Assembly: GCA_963665925.1 (NCBI GenBank)
Contig: OY762511.1
Coordinates: forward strand, 682,001 to 746,000
DNA: 64,000 nt
From: G963665925 sp963665925
GTDB lineage: Bacteria; Bacillota; Clostridia; Peptostreptococcales; Acidaminobacteraceae
Direction: 5' to 3'
The first letter of the stretch is position 1. Each line of letters starts with the position of its first letter. Below are positions 46,310 to 54,595 of this stretch, piece after piece. The notes beneath the pieces were generated by a model. It saw only the letters and a program-made list of their open reading frames with translations, was not told where the DNA came from and did not search any database. Made by a program: the position numbers and the translations under genes.

Positions 46310-46714
46310 TTACTTCTTGTAATCCTCGCTGACAGTTCTCCATTCAGGATCAGTTGACATGGCTTTCAGAAGAATTTCTGCCGATGTGATGTTTGTCGCC
46401 AGGGGCACCTGGTGCACGTCGCAAAGTCGAAGCAGTGCTTGCACATCCGGTTCATGGGGCTGTGCCGTCAGCGGATCTCTCAGGAAAATAACCAGATCCA
46501 TATCATCCTGAGCAAGCATGGAGCCGATTTGCTGGTCGCCACCAAGTGGGCCAGACAGGAATCGATGTACTTCCAGACCTGTAACGTCCATAATGCGCTG
46601 ACCTGTCGTACCTGTCGCATAAAGCTTCTGACTCTCCAGAATAGATTTATGTCGAACCGCAAATTTTACGATTTGGTCTTTCTTCTTATCGTGGGCAATT
46701 AATGCAATTTTCAT
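46310..46714 (-). CDS. mgsA: Methylglyoxal synthase
   Basis: Converts dihydroxyacetone phosphate to methylglyoxal and phosphate. The 134 residues keep the phosphate loop ATGTTGQRI, the SGPLGGDQQIG motif with its catalytic Asp, and DLVIFLRDPL. AAGGAGG lies 7 bases before the ATG. The gene precedes the ykuS-like gene divergently. Confidence 0.93.
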   Translation of the reverse strand: MKIALIAHDKKKDQIVKFAVRHKSILESQKLYATGTTGQRIMDVTGLEVHRFLSGPLGGDQQIGSMLAQDDMDLVIFLRDPLTAQPHEPDVQALLRLCDVHQVPLATNITSAEILLKAMSTDPEWRTVSEDYKK

Positions 46715-46764
46715 GTGTTATCCTCCTTAGTCTCATGATTCCAAATTCATTATACCATTTCTTC

Positions 46765-46849
46765 GTCCCGCGGGACATCGCTTCTGTCAATTGCAAAACA
46801 TTCACCATGCCCCTGGGTATATGCAATTGCATTATTGGCAAATGTCCAA
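46765..46849. promoter_or_regulatory. Palindromes between mgsA and the YkuS-like gene
   Basis: The 292-base gap holds GTCCCGCGGGAC (46765-46776), ATGCAATTGCAT (46821-46832) and TTGGCAAATGTCCAA (46835-46849). The last resembles the exact palindrome TTGGCATATGCCAA before the Mrp gene. A shared regulator is possible. Confidence 0.4.
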
Positions 46850-47006
46850 AATCCCATAGAATGGATATTTGGTATATATTTAATCCAAACTGTCAGGAGA
46901 CGGGATTTTGGTCAAGGATTTATTTTTTATTCACCATTTTTTTGAAATTTCGCGATTTTGCGATTCAACCTGCGGGTATATCTTGAGTAATAGGAGGTGC
47001 ACAGAT

Positions 47007-47501
47007 ATGAAAATTTCTATTCAATCCGGCATGACAGAACTTGAGAACTTACTTAAACAGGAAGGCTATGATGTTGTAAAATATGGCGATAACGATCTTG
47101 ATGCACAGGTTGCTATCATCAACGATGTTGATATGGCATATGAAGAGATTGAGCCCGTACAGTGTCACGGCAAAATGCTGGTTATCAGCGCAAACACCCT
47201 GTCTCCTGACAAGGTGCTCGAAGCAATCAAACGGGGCCCTTGCAAAAAAGGACTCGACGTCAAGGTTTCCATTCAACCGGGAATGCCTGAAGTCGAATCC
47301 CTTCTGAAGAAGGAAGGCTATCATGTAGTACAATTCGGCAACGGAGACATGGATGCCAATGTATCCATCCTTAACAACCTCGACATGGCCTATGAAGAAA
47401 TCGAACCTATTTCATGCCATGGCAAGCAGCTTGTTATCAATGCCGACTCATTAACGCCTGAAATGATTCTAAACGCAATCAGGAAAGGTTCATGCAAATA
47501 A
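47007..47501 (+). CDS. Tandem YkuS/UPF0180-like protein
   Basis: A 164-residue protein consisting of two copies of an about 80-residue YkuS-like domain. Shared landmarks are VSIQPGMPEVESLLKKEGY-like starts, DMAYEEIEP and CHGKxLVI. Normal YkuS proteins have one domain. AGGAGG lies just before the ATG at 47007. Function is unknown; cytosolic. Confidence 0.8.
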   Translation: MKISIQSGMTELENLLKQEGYDVVKYGDNDLDAQVAIINDVDMAYEEIEPVQCHGKMLVISANTLSPDKVLEAIKRGPCKKGLDVKVSIQPGMPEVESLLKKEGYHVVQFGNGDMDANVSILNNLDMAYEEIEPISCHGKQLVINADSLTPEMILNAIRKGSCK

Positions 47502-47511
47502 AAAGCGAAAC

Positions 47512-47540
47512 TAAAAAAGGGCCCTAAGGCCCTTTTTATT
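47512..47540. terminator. Bidirectional terminator
   Basis: AAAAAGGGCC pairs with GGCCCTTTTT across CTAA between convergent genes. Confidence 0.92.
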
Positions 47541-47560
47541 ATTGTTATGGCTCGAACGCA

Positions 47561-48037
47561 TTACGACTCGTCATTCATCTGCGCTCGCATTTTCAGGCAT
47601 TTCTTGCGCCCAATGCCTTTTCTGCAGCACTTCTCACAGTATGACTCCGACGGTTTGCACACAGCTTCACGTTTGCCGCATTCCGGGCAGGAGGCTGTGC
47701 CGTCAAGAGGCTGGTCGAACTCATGACCGCATGATGCACAGATATATCTGCAAATATCCACGGTTACGTCTCCACCGTCAATGATAATACTTCGTCCATC
47801 TACCAGAGCAAGACCAATCTTGCGTCTTGCAGACTCCAGAATCAGTTGGAATGTCTGTCTGGAAATCTGCATGCGCTTTGCAGCATCTTCCTGGTTGAGG
47901 CCTTCTACATCCTTGAGACGTATCGCTTCATATTCATCAAATTTCAATTTTACTTCAAGTTCGGTTTCCGTTTCAGGCCTGAATGCACGTGTTTCAGGCA
48001 AGGCAGATATTCGACGTGGCTTCACTGGTCTTGGCAT
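47561..48037 (-). CDS. DUF134 family DNA-binding protein
   Basis: A 158-residue protein with an N-terminal helix-turn-helix (LNQEDAAKRMQISRQTFQLILESARRK) as in sigma-70 region 4-like regulators. The C terminus is a cysteine-rich zinc-ribbon-like segment (CASCGHEF, CPECGK, CEKCCRKG). Such proteins often lie beside Mrp/NifB-type genes. I choose the ATG at 48037 (MPRPVKPR); GTGAG is a weak site. It is downstream of the Mrp gene in the same direction. Confidence 0.83.
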   Translation of the reverse strand: MPRPVKPRRISALPETRAFRPETETELEVKLKFDEYEAIRLKDVEGLNQEDAAKRMQISRQTFQLILESARRKIGLALVDGRSIIIDGGDVTVDICRYICASCGHEFDQPLDGTASCPECGKREAVCKPSESYCEKCCRKGIGRKKCLKMRAQMNDES

Positions 48038-48103
48038 AATCATCTCACTTTCCATATACGGTTATAATGCGATATGCATGCCAGCTTCAGCCAAGCATAC
48101 ATC

Positions 48104-48919
48104 TTATAGAACCGGCAGTCTCTTTGGCAGTTTCTTCACTGCAGTCATCATTTCTTCGACTTTCGATCCAAACGTCTCACCAAAAGTATAATTTATCTTT
48201 GCGTAAAGCTCAACCTTACCTTCATCGCTCAGTTGTGCAAGTTCAGGATCGATTGGCAATGATGCGAGAAGGTCCAGTCCCGTTTCCTTTGCAACCTGCG
48301 GCACCTTGCTTTCGCCGAAGATGTTGATTTTCTTTCCACAATCCGGACATTCAAGATATGCCATATTTTCAACAATCCCCAAAATTGGCGTATGCAGCAT
48401 GTTGGCCATATTGATTGATTTCTTGACAATAAGACCGACAAGATCCTGCGGCGAAGAAACCACGACAATACCGTCAACCGGCACGGACTGCATGACTGTC
48501 AGCGGCACATCACCCGTTCCAGGCGGCATGTCAATCAGAAGGACATCCAGTTCGCCCCACTCCACTTCCGAATAGAATCTTTCTATAATACCCGACAGAA
48601 CAGGGCCTCTCCATACGACAGGGTCTTCGTCGTTTTTCACAAGAACATTAATGGACATGACCTTGATGCCTTTTGCAGTCTCTACAGGGAAAATTGAGTT
48701 TTCAGTCCCCATAGCACGTTTTCCGGATAGACCAAACACCTTTGGAATACTTGGACCTGTAATATCCGCGTCAAGGACACCGACCTTCATGCCTTGCTCC
48801 ATAAGTGCTACCGCCATAAGAGATGTTACAGATGACTTGCCCACACCACCTTTACCACTCATAACCGCAATGGTGTGTTTAACCTTTGAATTCTCATGAA
48901 GCTGATATTTTTGTATCAT
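48104..48919 (-). CDS. Mrp/NBP35 family Fe-S carrier ATPase
   Basis: A 271-residue P-loop ATPase of the Mrp/ApbC family involved in Fe-S cluster transfer. It has the deviant Walker A SGKGGVGKSS (about 21-30), DADITGPSIP and the CPDC motif in LECPDCGKK that may hold a bridging cluster. GGAGG lies 5 bases before the ATG at 48919. Confidence 0.88.
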   Translation of the reverse strand: MIQKYQLHENSKVKHTIAVMSGKGGVGKSSVTSLMAVALMEQGMKVGVLDADITGPSIPKVFGLSGKRAMGTENSIFPVETAKGIKVMSINVLVKNDEDPVVWRGPVLSGIIERFYSEVEWGELDVLLIDMPPGTGDVPLTVMQSVPVDGIVVVSSPQDLVGLIVKKSINMANMLHTPILGIVENMAYLECPDCGKKINIFGESKVPQVAKETGLDLLASLPIDPELAQLSDEGKVELYAKINYTFGETFGSKVEEMMTAVKKLPKRLPVL

Positions 48920-48952
48920 TACTACCTCCATTTTTAATACGCTCTTATTATA

Positions 48953-48966
48953 TTGGCATATGCCAA
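48953..48966. promoter_or_regulatory. Palindromic operator before the Mrp-DUF134 unit
   Basis: TTGGCATATGCCAA is a perfect 14-bp palindrome about 35 bases before the Mrp start. The DUF134 regulator in the same unit is a natural candidate to bind it. Confidence 0.5.
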
Positions 48967-49073
48967 ATAAAATCCAATTTGATAATACGACTAAAACGTC
49001 CCCCTGTCAACCACCTCTCCATGCTATAATGAGGTGACGCTTTCCAGATTCGGCTTTGAAGGGAGAGAAGAGC

Positions 49074-49610
49074 GTGAGAATCAACATTTACACAGACGGT
49101 GCCTGCTCAGGCAACCAAAACGAGAACAATGTAGGCGGGTGGGGTACCATCCTGGAGGCCGGTGAAAACCAAAAAGAGCTTTACGGCGGCGCATCCAACA
49201 CAACCAACAACATTATGGAGCTTACCGCTGTCCTCGAAGGACTGAAGTCCCTGAAATCTTACAATCATCATGTCTGCATTTATTCAGACAGCGCATATAT
49301 TGTCAACTGCTTCAATCAGAAATGGTATGTCAAGTGGAAGACGAACGGATGGAAGACTTCACAGAAGACCCCGGTGGAAAACAAGTCCATATGGGTTGAA
49401 CTCATCGATCTTGTTGAAAAAATCGACACCGTGAAATTTTACAAGGTTAAGGGCCACCTTGACCTGACAAAAACTGGCGAGGTCAAGAAATGGTACGAAA
49501 AATTTGCAAAGGCATACGGGTCTGTACCCATGTCTGAATTTGAATATCTTATCAAAATGAACCACAGGGCCGACGCGTTGGCAAATCTCGGCATGGAGCC
49601 CTACAGGTAG
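49074..49610 (+). CDS. Ribonuclease H family protein
   Basis: A 178-residue RNase HI-like nuclease. The acidic residues lie in YTDGACSGN, MELTAV, YSDSAY and NHRADALAN (catalytic D-E-D-D pattern). A basic insertion around KWYVKWKTNGWK fits the RNase HI handle. I place the start at the GTG at 49074, preceded by GGGAGAG. It removes RNA from RNA-DNA hybrids. It lies alone, with a terminator after it. Confidence 0.88.
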   Translation: MRINIYTDGACSGNQNENNVGGWGTILEAGENQKELYGGASNTTNNIMELTAVLEGLKSLKSYNHHVCIYSDSAYIVNCFNQKWYVKWKTNGWKTSQKTPVENKSIWVELIDLVEKIDTVKFYKVKGHLDLTKTGEVKKWYEKFAKAYGSVPMSEFEYLIKMNHRADALANLGMEPYR

Positions 49611-49651
49611 CATGATGAACCTAAACCCTCATCTATTGAACGTCCTACAAC

Positions 49652-49712
49652 AAAAGGACCGCGAACACCTGCTCTTCTTCAAGAAGAGCGGCCGTTCGAC
49701 GGTCCTTTTTTT
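49652..49712. terminator. Bidirectional terminator
   Basis: AAAAGGACCG pairs with CGGTCCTTTT, with an inner hairpin GCTCTTC/GAAGAGC, between convergent genes. Confidence 0.9.
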
Positions 49713-49761
49713 CACGCACAGCGCTAGACAAACAAGTCCTGCTGCCCTCTTATATGTTGCC

Positions 49762-51186
49762 TTACTCCAGATCTACACCTTTAAGGTCAAAAACTCTAAG
49801 GGCCTGATCAGGCGTACCCTCAAGCGCAAGCTTGCTGTAATGCTCCACGCTTTTCACATCCTTAGGGCCATGGTGCATTGTAACCGGCCCCTTGATACAA
49901 CCACCCTTGCAGGCCATTCCTTCAACAAAATCTGCTTGAAGTCGACCTACATTGGCCATTTTCAAGGCCTTATCACATTCCACTATGCCATCACAGATGA
50001 GTGTGCGCACGTCCTTGGCCTTTTCTTCACCCAAATAATCAGCAACCGCCATACTCAGGCCACCTGTTGCAGCAAAACGCCTGCCGAAGTAGGACGCATT
50101 GTTCAGCGGATGAGACTTGAGCATGCTGAGATCAATTTCTTTAGCGTCTATTAGTGCTGCCAGTTCCTCAAATGTCAGGACAAAATCAACATCATCCGTA
50201 CGCTCTTTCTCACTTTTCTTGGCAATACACGGACCAATGAACACCACTTCCGCCTTTTCATCAATATTCTTGATCAGACGCGCAGTCGCTATCATCGGCG
50301 ATACAGTCCCCGAAATCCTGTCTTTAAGCTTCGGATACTTGATTTCAATGTAGTTCACAAAACCCGGACAGCACGAGCTGGTCATGACCTGTCCCTGGTC
50401 CATGGATTCCAGCAGCTCCGCCGATTCATGCCTTACGACCATATCCGCTCCAAGAGCCACCTCGACCACGTCTTTGAAGCCGAGCAGCTTAATGCCGTGA
50501 ATAACCTGACCCAGGTCCACATAGTCAAACTGAGAGGCAAATGCCGGGGCCAGCATGGCATACATGTTCTTGTGTCCGCTGCGCAGACGCTCTATGACAG
50601 GAAGCACTTCGGAGCGCTCCTGAATTGCGCCAAAAGGACACTTGTACACACATGCACCGCATGAAATACACTTATCGTAGTCAATGACCGCCTTCTTGCG
50701 CGAATCAATTTCAATCGCACCCGTCGGACAATCCCTGCGACAGGGACGCATCACGTCTGCAATGGCATTATAGGGGCAGCTCTCCTTGCATTTCCCGCAT
50801 TCCACGCACTTGGAATAGTCGATGACCGCCTTGTTGTCCACAATGGTTATGGCAGAAACCGGACAGACAGATTCACATCTGTGTGCCAGACAGCCCCTGC
50901 AGGTCTCTGTGACCTTGTATCGTTCAACTGGGCACTGGTCACATGCTGAGTCCAGCACCTGAACAATCCCCTTTTGATTGCCGCCGCCCATGACCATGGT
51001 TACTCTTTCAGCAGTAATCGCACGCTCATGATGTATGCAGCACCGGAACCTTGGATCGGGACCCGGATTGACTGCCTTTGGAATTCCAGCTATGTTCTCA
51101 TAAAGTGTTCCTTCAAACGCATAGCGCGCCACGGTACAAACCACTTCACTCTTGACCAGCTGTACCTGATTTTCAAATTTACGCAT
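49762..51186 (-). CDS. [FeFe] hydrogenase of group B type
   Basis: A 474-residue hydrogenase. Several ferredoxin-type clusters (about 85-190; CRGCLAHRCESVCP, CVECGKCKESCP, CISCGACVYKCP) precede the H-cluster domain. The H-cluster motifs are TSSCCPGF (C272, C273), GPCIAKK (C320) and ACKGGC (C426, C430). The CCP form marks the group B lineage rather than the NADH-linked enzyme at 37.6 kb. It overlaps the SpoIIE-type gene by 8 bases at the ATG at 51186, so the two are coupled. It may be the H2-making or H2-oxidising enzyme whose expression is tied to the sensor upstream. Confidence 0.88.
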   Translation of the reverse strand: MRKFENQVQLVKSEVVCTVARYAFEGTLYENIAGIPKAVNPGPDPRFRCCIHHERAITAERVTMVMGGGNQKGIVQVLDSACDQCPVERYKVTETCRGCLAHRCESVCPVSAITIVDNKAVIDYSKCVECGKCKESCPYNAIADVMRPCRRDCPTGAIEIDSRKKAVIDYDKCISCGACVYKCPFGAIQERSEVLPVIERLRSGHKNMYAMLAPAFASQFDYVDLGQVIHGIKLLGFKDVVEVALGADMVVRHESAELLESMDQGQVMTSSCCPGFVNYIEIKYPKLKDRISGTVSPMIATARLIKNIDEKAEVVFIGPCIAKKSEKERTDDVDFVLTFEELAALIDAKEIDLSMLKSHPLNNASYFGRRFAATGGLSMAVADYLGEEKAKDVRTLICDGIVECDKALKMANVGRLQADFVEGMACKGGCIKGPVTMHHGPKDVKSVEHYSKLALEGTPDQALRVFDLKGVDLE

Positions 51187-52372
51187 TTCTATCACCAACC
51201 TGATTATCAATCATATACTTCAAGGTTACATTTTTTCCAAGCAGACCGAGTTGCTCTACAAGGTCCTTTACAACATTGATTTTTATGCCCAATTCATTGG
51301 GAAAATCGGGGTTCTGGTGTGCGGGATTGATGGCTCTTCCAACCCAGAAGTCCACATGCGTAGATTCTTCATATAGAATTTTCAACAGCTTGCTGACGCC
51401 ATCCTCCTTCTTGAAAATCGGTTCGGCGCTCGTGCGCTCGATTTCCTGAAGCTGTTCAAGCGCCATCCTCAGCGTAAGAACACCCTCAGTAACAAGATCC
51501 AGTCCCTTGATTGTCGCAATTGGCGGCACTTTAGGGTCTATATAGTCGATATTGGTTTCAATCGACTCTCCCAGCTCTCTTGAGAAGATATTCGCAGCCG
51601 TTCCGCCGCAAACAACCTTCTTGCCACTGCTTTTCATAAATGCATCTACAAATTTTTCATCTGTTCTATTGTCCTCGGGAGGACCTGTGAAGACCTGTAC
51701 GCGTTCCGGCGGTCGTACCTTTACCGTGACCGCAGTCGTGTCATCTCCCGCTTGTCCGCCATAAAGCTTGTTGCAGGTATCGATCAGTCTTCTGTTGAGC
51801 TTTTCCGCCGATGGCAGCCTCTGCGCCGTCATAAACTCCGCCACATGCTCCCATTCCCAGCCGTGGTTGAGTATGTTTCCAACGCCTGCATGAATGACAC
51901 CATCACTACAGAGGGTTATTTCATCTCCAACAGACAGGGTCATTTCAGCAATTTTCACTTTCTTGCCGCCAATCATCAGCTCTTTCTTTTCCAGCTGATG
52001 GGGCTTGTGATTCCTGTTCACAAAAACAGGTGGATTATCAAACTCTATGATTCTGCAGTGCATTGCATCATCAATTTCTAAAATACTAAATGTGGAATAT
52101 CCAATTTTACGCACCTGACAAACTGGCAGTGTGCTGATAATCGTCTCTATGGTTTCATGAATTCCAGCGCCATTTTCAAGCATTGTAATCATGATCTTAG
52201 TCGTCAGTGTGGCGAGGATATTGGCTTTGACGCCGCTTCCAAGTCCATCGGCAAGCACCACGATTATGCGATCGTCGGACCTGAACATCTCAACCTTGTC
52301 GCCGCAGAGCTCTTCGCCGTGCTTGTTAAGAGAGTGATAAGCTATATCCACATAATGTGACTCGGGAAACAT
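51179..52372 (-). CDS. SpoIIE-type PP2C phosphatase in the hydrogenase cluster
   Basis: A 397-residue protein. The PP2C domain (about 1-218) has ADGLGSG (41-47), SDGV (about 155) and GDDTTA (about 211) for metal binding. An unassigned C-terminal extension of about 180 residues includes VVCGGTAANIFSREL. It begins directly after the HydS-like stop (TAGATG). Such phosphatases next to PAS-hydrogenase sensors are thought to relay the hydrogen signal; the target is unknown. Confidence 0.85.
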   Translation of the reverse strand: MFPESHYVDIAYHSLNKHGEELCGDKVEMFRSDDRIIVVLADGLGSGVKANILATLTTKIMITMLENGAGIHETIETIISTLPVCQVRKIGYSTFSILEIDDAMHCRIIEFDNPPVFVNRNHKPHQLEKKELMIGGKKVKIAEMTLSVGDEITLCSDGVIHAGVGNILNHGWEWEHVAEFMTAQRLPSAEKLNRRLIDTCNKLYGGQAGDDTTAVTVKVRPPERVQVFTGPPEDNRTDEKFVDAFMKSSGKKVVCGGTAANIFSRELGESIETNIDYIDPKVPPIATIKGLDLVTEGVLTLRMALEQLQEIERTSAEPIFKKEDGVSKLLKILYEESTHVDFWVGRAINPAHQNPDFPNELGIKINVVKDLVEQLGLLGKNVTLKYMIDNQVGDRNA

Positions 52373-54088
52373 CTACATCCCCCCATTGTCGTTCAGCACA
52401 ATACGCTTCAAGTGATTCAGTCCAATTTTGGTTTCAGCGGTTGTCTCGCCGAGCAGGCTTGCAATTTCCTGAGCAACCCGCATTTGCTTCTCGATGACAT
52501 TCTGACACGCCGCAACCGTTTCCTCTTTTACCCGTTCAAGCTCGCCACGGCTCTTCTCAGCCGCCGTAATATCCGTCAGAATACAGACATACAGCGCCCC
52601 CTCATCCAACTTGACGATATTGCAGTAAAAGTATTTGTCGACGCTTTCCATAAAGACCTTTCGGCTTATCCGGTCCAGCTTCTGAGAAGCCATCTCCTTG
52701 AAAATATCATCGTCCATGATTGCATAAATCGGCCATTTGGCCAAATTGATCTTCTCCGCATTGAATATACGGTCAAAGGACGGATTGACTTCCTTGACCC
52801 GAAACTCGCTGTCCAGTATGCAGACCGCATTCGGTGTATTTTCGAAAAGTATGAACCGCAGACTCTCGGCCTTCTGGCGCAGCGTACTCATACACATTTC
52901 CGCATCGGAATATCCATGAAATACTGCTATGGCCTTATCTCTGCAGGTCGCATAACCGCACGCGCCGCAATTGAGCTGGTCGCTTATTGCATACTTGCCC
53001 ATGCGCAGCAGAATGTCCTTCATGGTACTCTCGCTGATGGTCTTCTGCTCGATTGGCTTTGATCTGAACTGCCTGCTGACGTCAACATCACTCTCAACAT
53101 ACGCGCTTTCACTGACCAGACCAGCACGTTTAGACACGTACTCCCCAAGCAGACTCTGGCGCTTGTAAAAGCTCGGGGCCGATTTAGGCATATCCGGCCC
53201 ATTGAGGCAATTGCCGCTGCAGATGTTGATCTCTGCACAGTATCCTGAAACCTCATTTTTAGATACAGCCTCGAGGAAAGACTGACAGGATTCTATCCCA
53301 TCCACATGAATATACTTGTACTTGGGATCGATACGCGTCTTCATGTCATATTTCCAAAGACTGCCGCCGAGCGGATAGGCACGCCCCCGCATACTGACCT
53401 CGTGGTCGAAATCACTGCTTTCCAGGGCGCACAGATCGATGGACGCTTCGTTAAACCAGTCTTCAAGCTCTGTGAATGTGATTACAGCGTCAATGGCGCC
53501 CTTGACATCTACCGACTCCGCTTTCTTGGCAAGGCACGGTCCGATAAATACCGTAAAAGCATCTTCCCCATAGCGCTTTTTGATATCCAGTCCATGTGCC
53601 AGCATGGGCGACATGACAGGTATGACACTGTCAACCGCCCCCGGGTAATAATGTTCAATCAGATAATTTGCCGAAGGACAGCAGCTCGTAATGATATTTG
53701 GGCGATTTGAACCCGTAATTTCTTGCTCATAGTGCCGAGAGACAATCTCTGCACCGTGTGCCGTTTCTTCAATATATTTGAAACCAAGTGTCCTAAGTGC
53801 AGTCACAATCTGACCCGCTTCCTTCAGGTTGAATGAACCCGCAAAAGAAGGGGCGAGTGATACGACCACCGTGTGACCACTATGAATAGCTTTCTTCACC
53901 TGGTTAATGTCGAGTTGGATTTTCAATGCTCCCGATTGGCAGTGTGCCTGACACAATCCGCATTTGATACAACGATCATCGATGATATGTCTCCTGCTTC
54001 CTGAGAATGCAATAGCTTTTGTAGGACAGACCCTGAGACATTTAAAGCACAAGTCGCATTTGTCCGCATCAAAATCGATGAATTTCAT
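52373..54088 (-). CDS. hydS: HydS-like sensory [FeFe] hydrogenase with PAS domain
   Basis: A 571-residue protein. Two ferredoxin clusters (about 11-50), an H-cluster domain (C136-C137 in TSCCPSA, C185 in GPCLAKK, C290 and C294 in CSGNC), a [4Fe-4S] domain (C374, C377, C382, C399) and a PAS domain (about 410-510) follow each other. This is the group C arrangement described for hydrogen sensing rather than bulk turnover. GGAG precedes the ATG. Output goes through the PAS domain and probably the SpoIIE-type phosphatase next to it. Confidence 0.87.
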   Translation of the reverse strand: MKFIDFDADKCDLCFKCLRVCPTKAIAFSGSRRHIIDDRCIKCGLCQAHCQSGALKIQLDINQVKKAIHSGHTVVVSLAPSFAGSFNLKEAGQIVTALRTLGFKYIEETAHGAEIVSRHYEQEITGSNRPNIITSCCPSANYLIEHYYPGAVDSVIPVMSPMLAHGLDIKKRYGEDAFTVFIGPCLAKKAESVDVKGAIDAVITFTELEDWFNEASIDLCALESSDFDHEVSMRGRAYPLGGSLWKYDMKTRIDPKYKYIHVDGIESCQSFLEAVSKNEVSGYCAEINICSGNCLNGPDMPKSAPSFYKRQSLLGEYVSKRAGLVSESAYVESDVDVSRQFRSKPIEQKTISESTMKDILLRMGKYAISDQLNCGACGYATCRDKAIAVFHGYSDAEMCMSTLRQKAESLRFILFENTPNAVCILDSEFRVKEVNPSFDRIFNAEKINLAKWPIYAIMDDDIFKEMASQKLDRISRKVFMESVDKYFYCNIVKLDEGALYVCILTDITAAEKSRGELERVKEETVAACQNVIEKQMRVAQEIASLLGETTAETKIGLNHLKRIVLNDNGGM

Positions 54089-54091
54089 AAG

Positions 54092-54331
54092 CTACTCCAA
54101 TCCCAATTGTTCCAGCAGGAATTTCTCTGCATCCTCCGGAACCACTGATGCGACGTCCTGCTCATCCACTTTTACAGAAACCGCATCAGAGCAGTTCCCC
54201 AAGCAGAAAGAGGACTTCAGTTCTACTAGATCATGCAGGTTTCTGTCATCGATTACGTGCTTCATCGTGCTGATGACCTCGTAAGATCCTTTAAGATGAC
54301 AGGCGCTGCCAATACAAACCTGTATAACCAT
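54092..54331 (-). CDS. Thioredoxin-like [2Fe-2S] ferredoxin
   Basis: A 79-residue protein with CIGSACHLKGS and SSFCLGNC, the C-x4-C and C-x3-C pattern of NuoE-like [2Fe-2S] domains. AAAGGA stands 8 bases before the ATG at 54331. It heads the hydS-spoIIE-hydrogenase operon and presumably passes electrons to or from the H-cluster proteins. Confidence 0.82.
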   Translation of the reverse strand: MVIQVCIGSACHLKGSYEVISTMKHVIDDRNLHDLVELKSSFCLGNCSDAVSVKVDEQDVASVVPEDAEKFLLEQLGLE

Positions 54332-54494
54332 AATAACCATCCTTTCTTCATGACCCATTCAAATCACGTTAAAAGTATCACAATTGAGCGTGAATTGAAA
54401 CCCCTTTTCTGAAGAAATAATGATTAAATTATGCACATATTTGCGTATTTTTGCCTGAAACCATGTTTTTTTATGTATAAATATAAAAACAATA

Positions 54495-54512
54495 AAGTTA
54501 AATTTTTAACAT
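54495..54512. promoter_or_regulatory. Rex-like operator before 4hbD
   Basis: The centre is the exact palindrome GTTAA-ATTT-TTAAC (54497-54510) about 85 bases before 4hbD. It agrees with the Rex core but not with the outer TT/AA pairs. Confidence 0.55.
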
Positions 54513-54595
54513 TTTCACAGTTTTCTACTGTATCTGCATTGTCCCACCACTTGGAATGTGAGATAATTGACCCAATATCGATAAGGAGTGATAGG

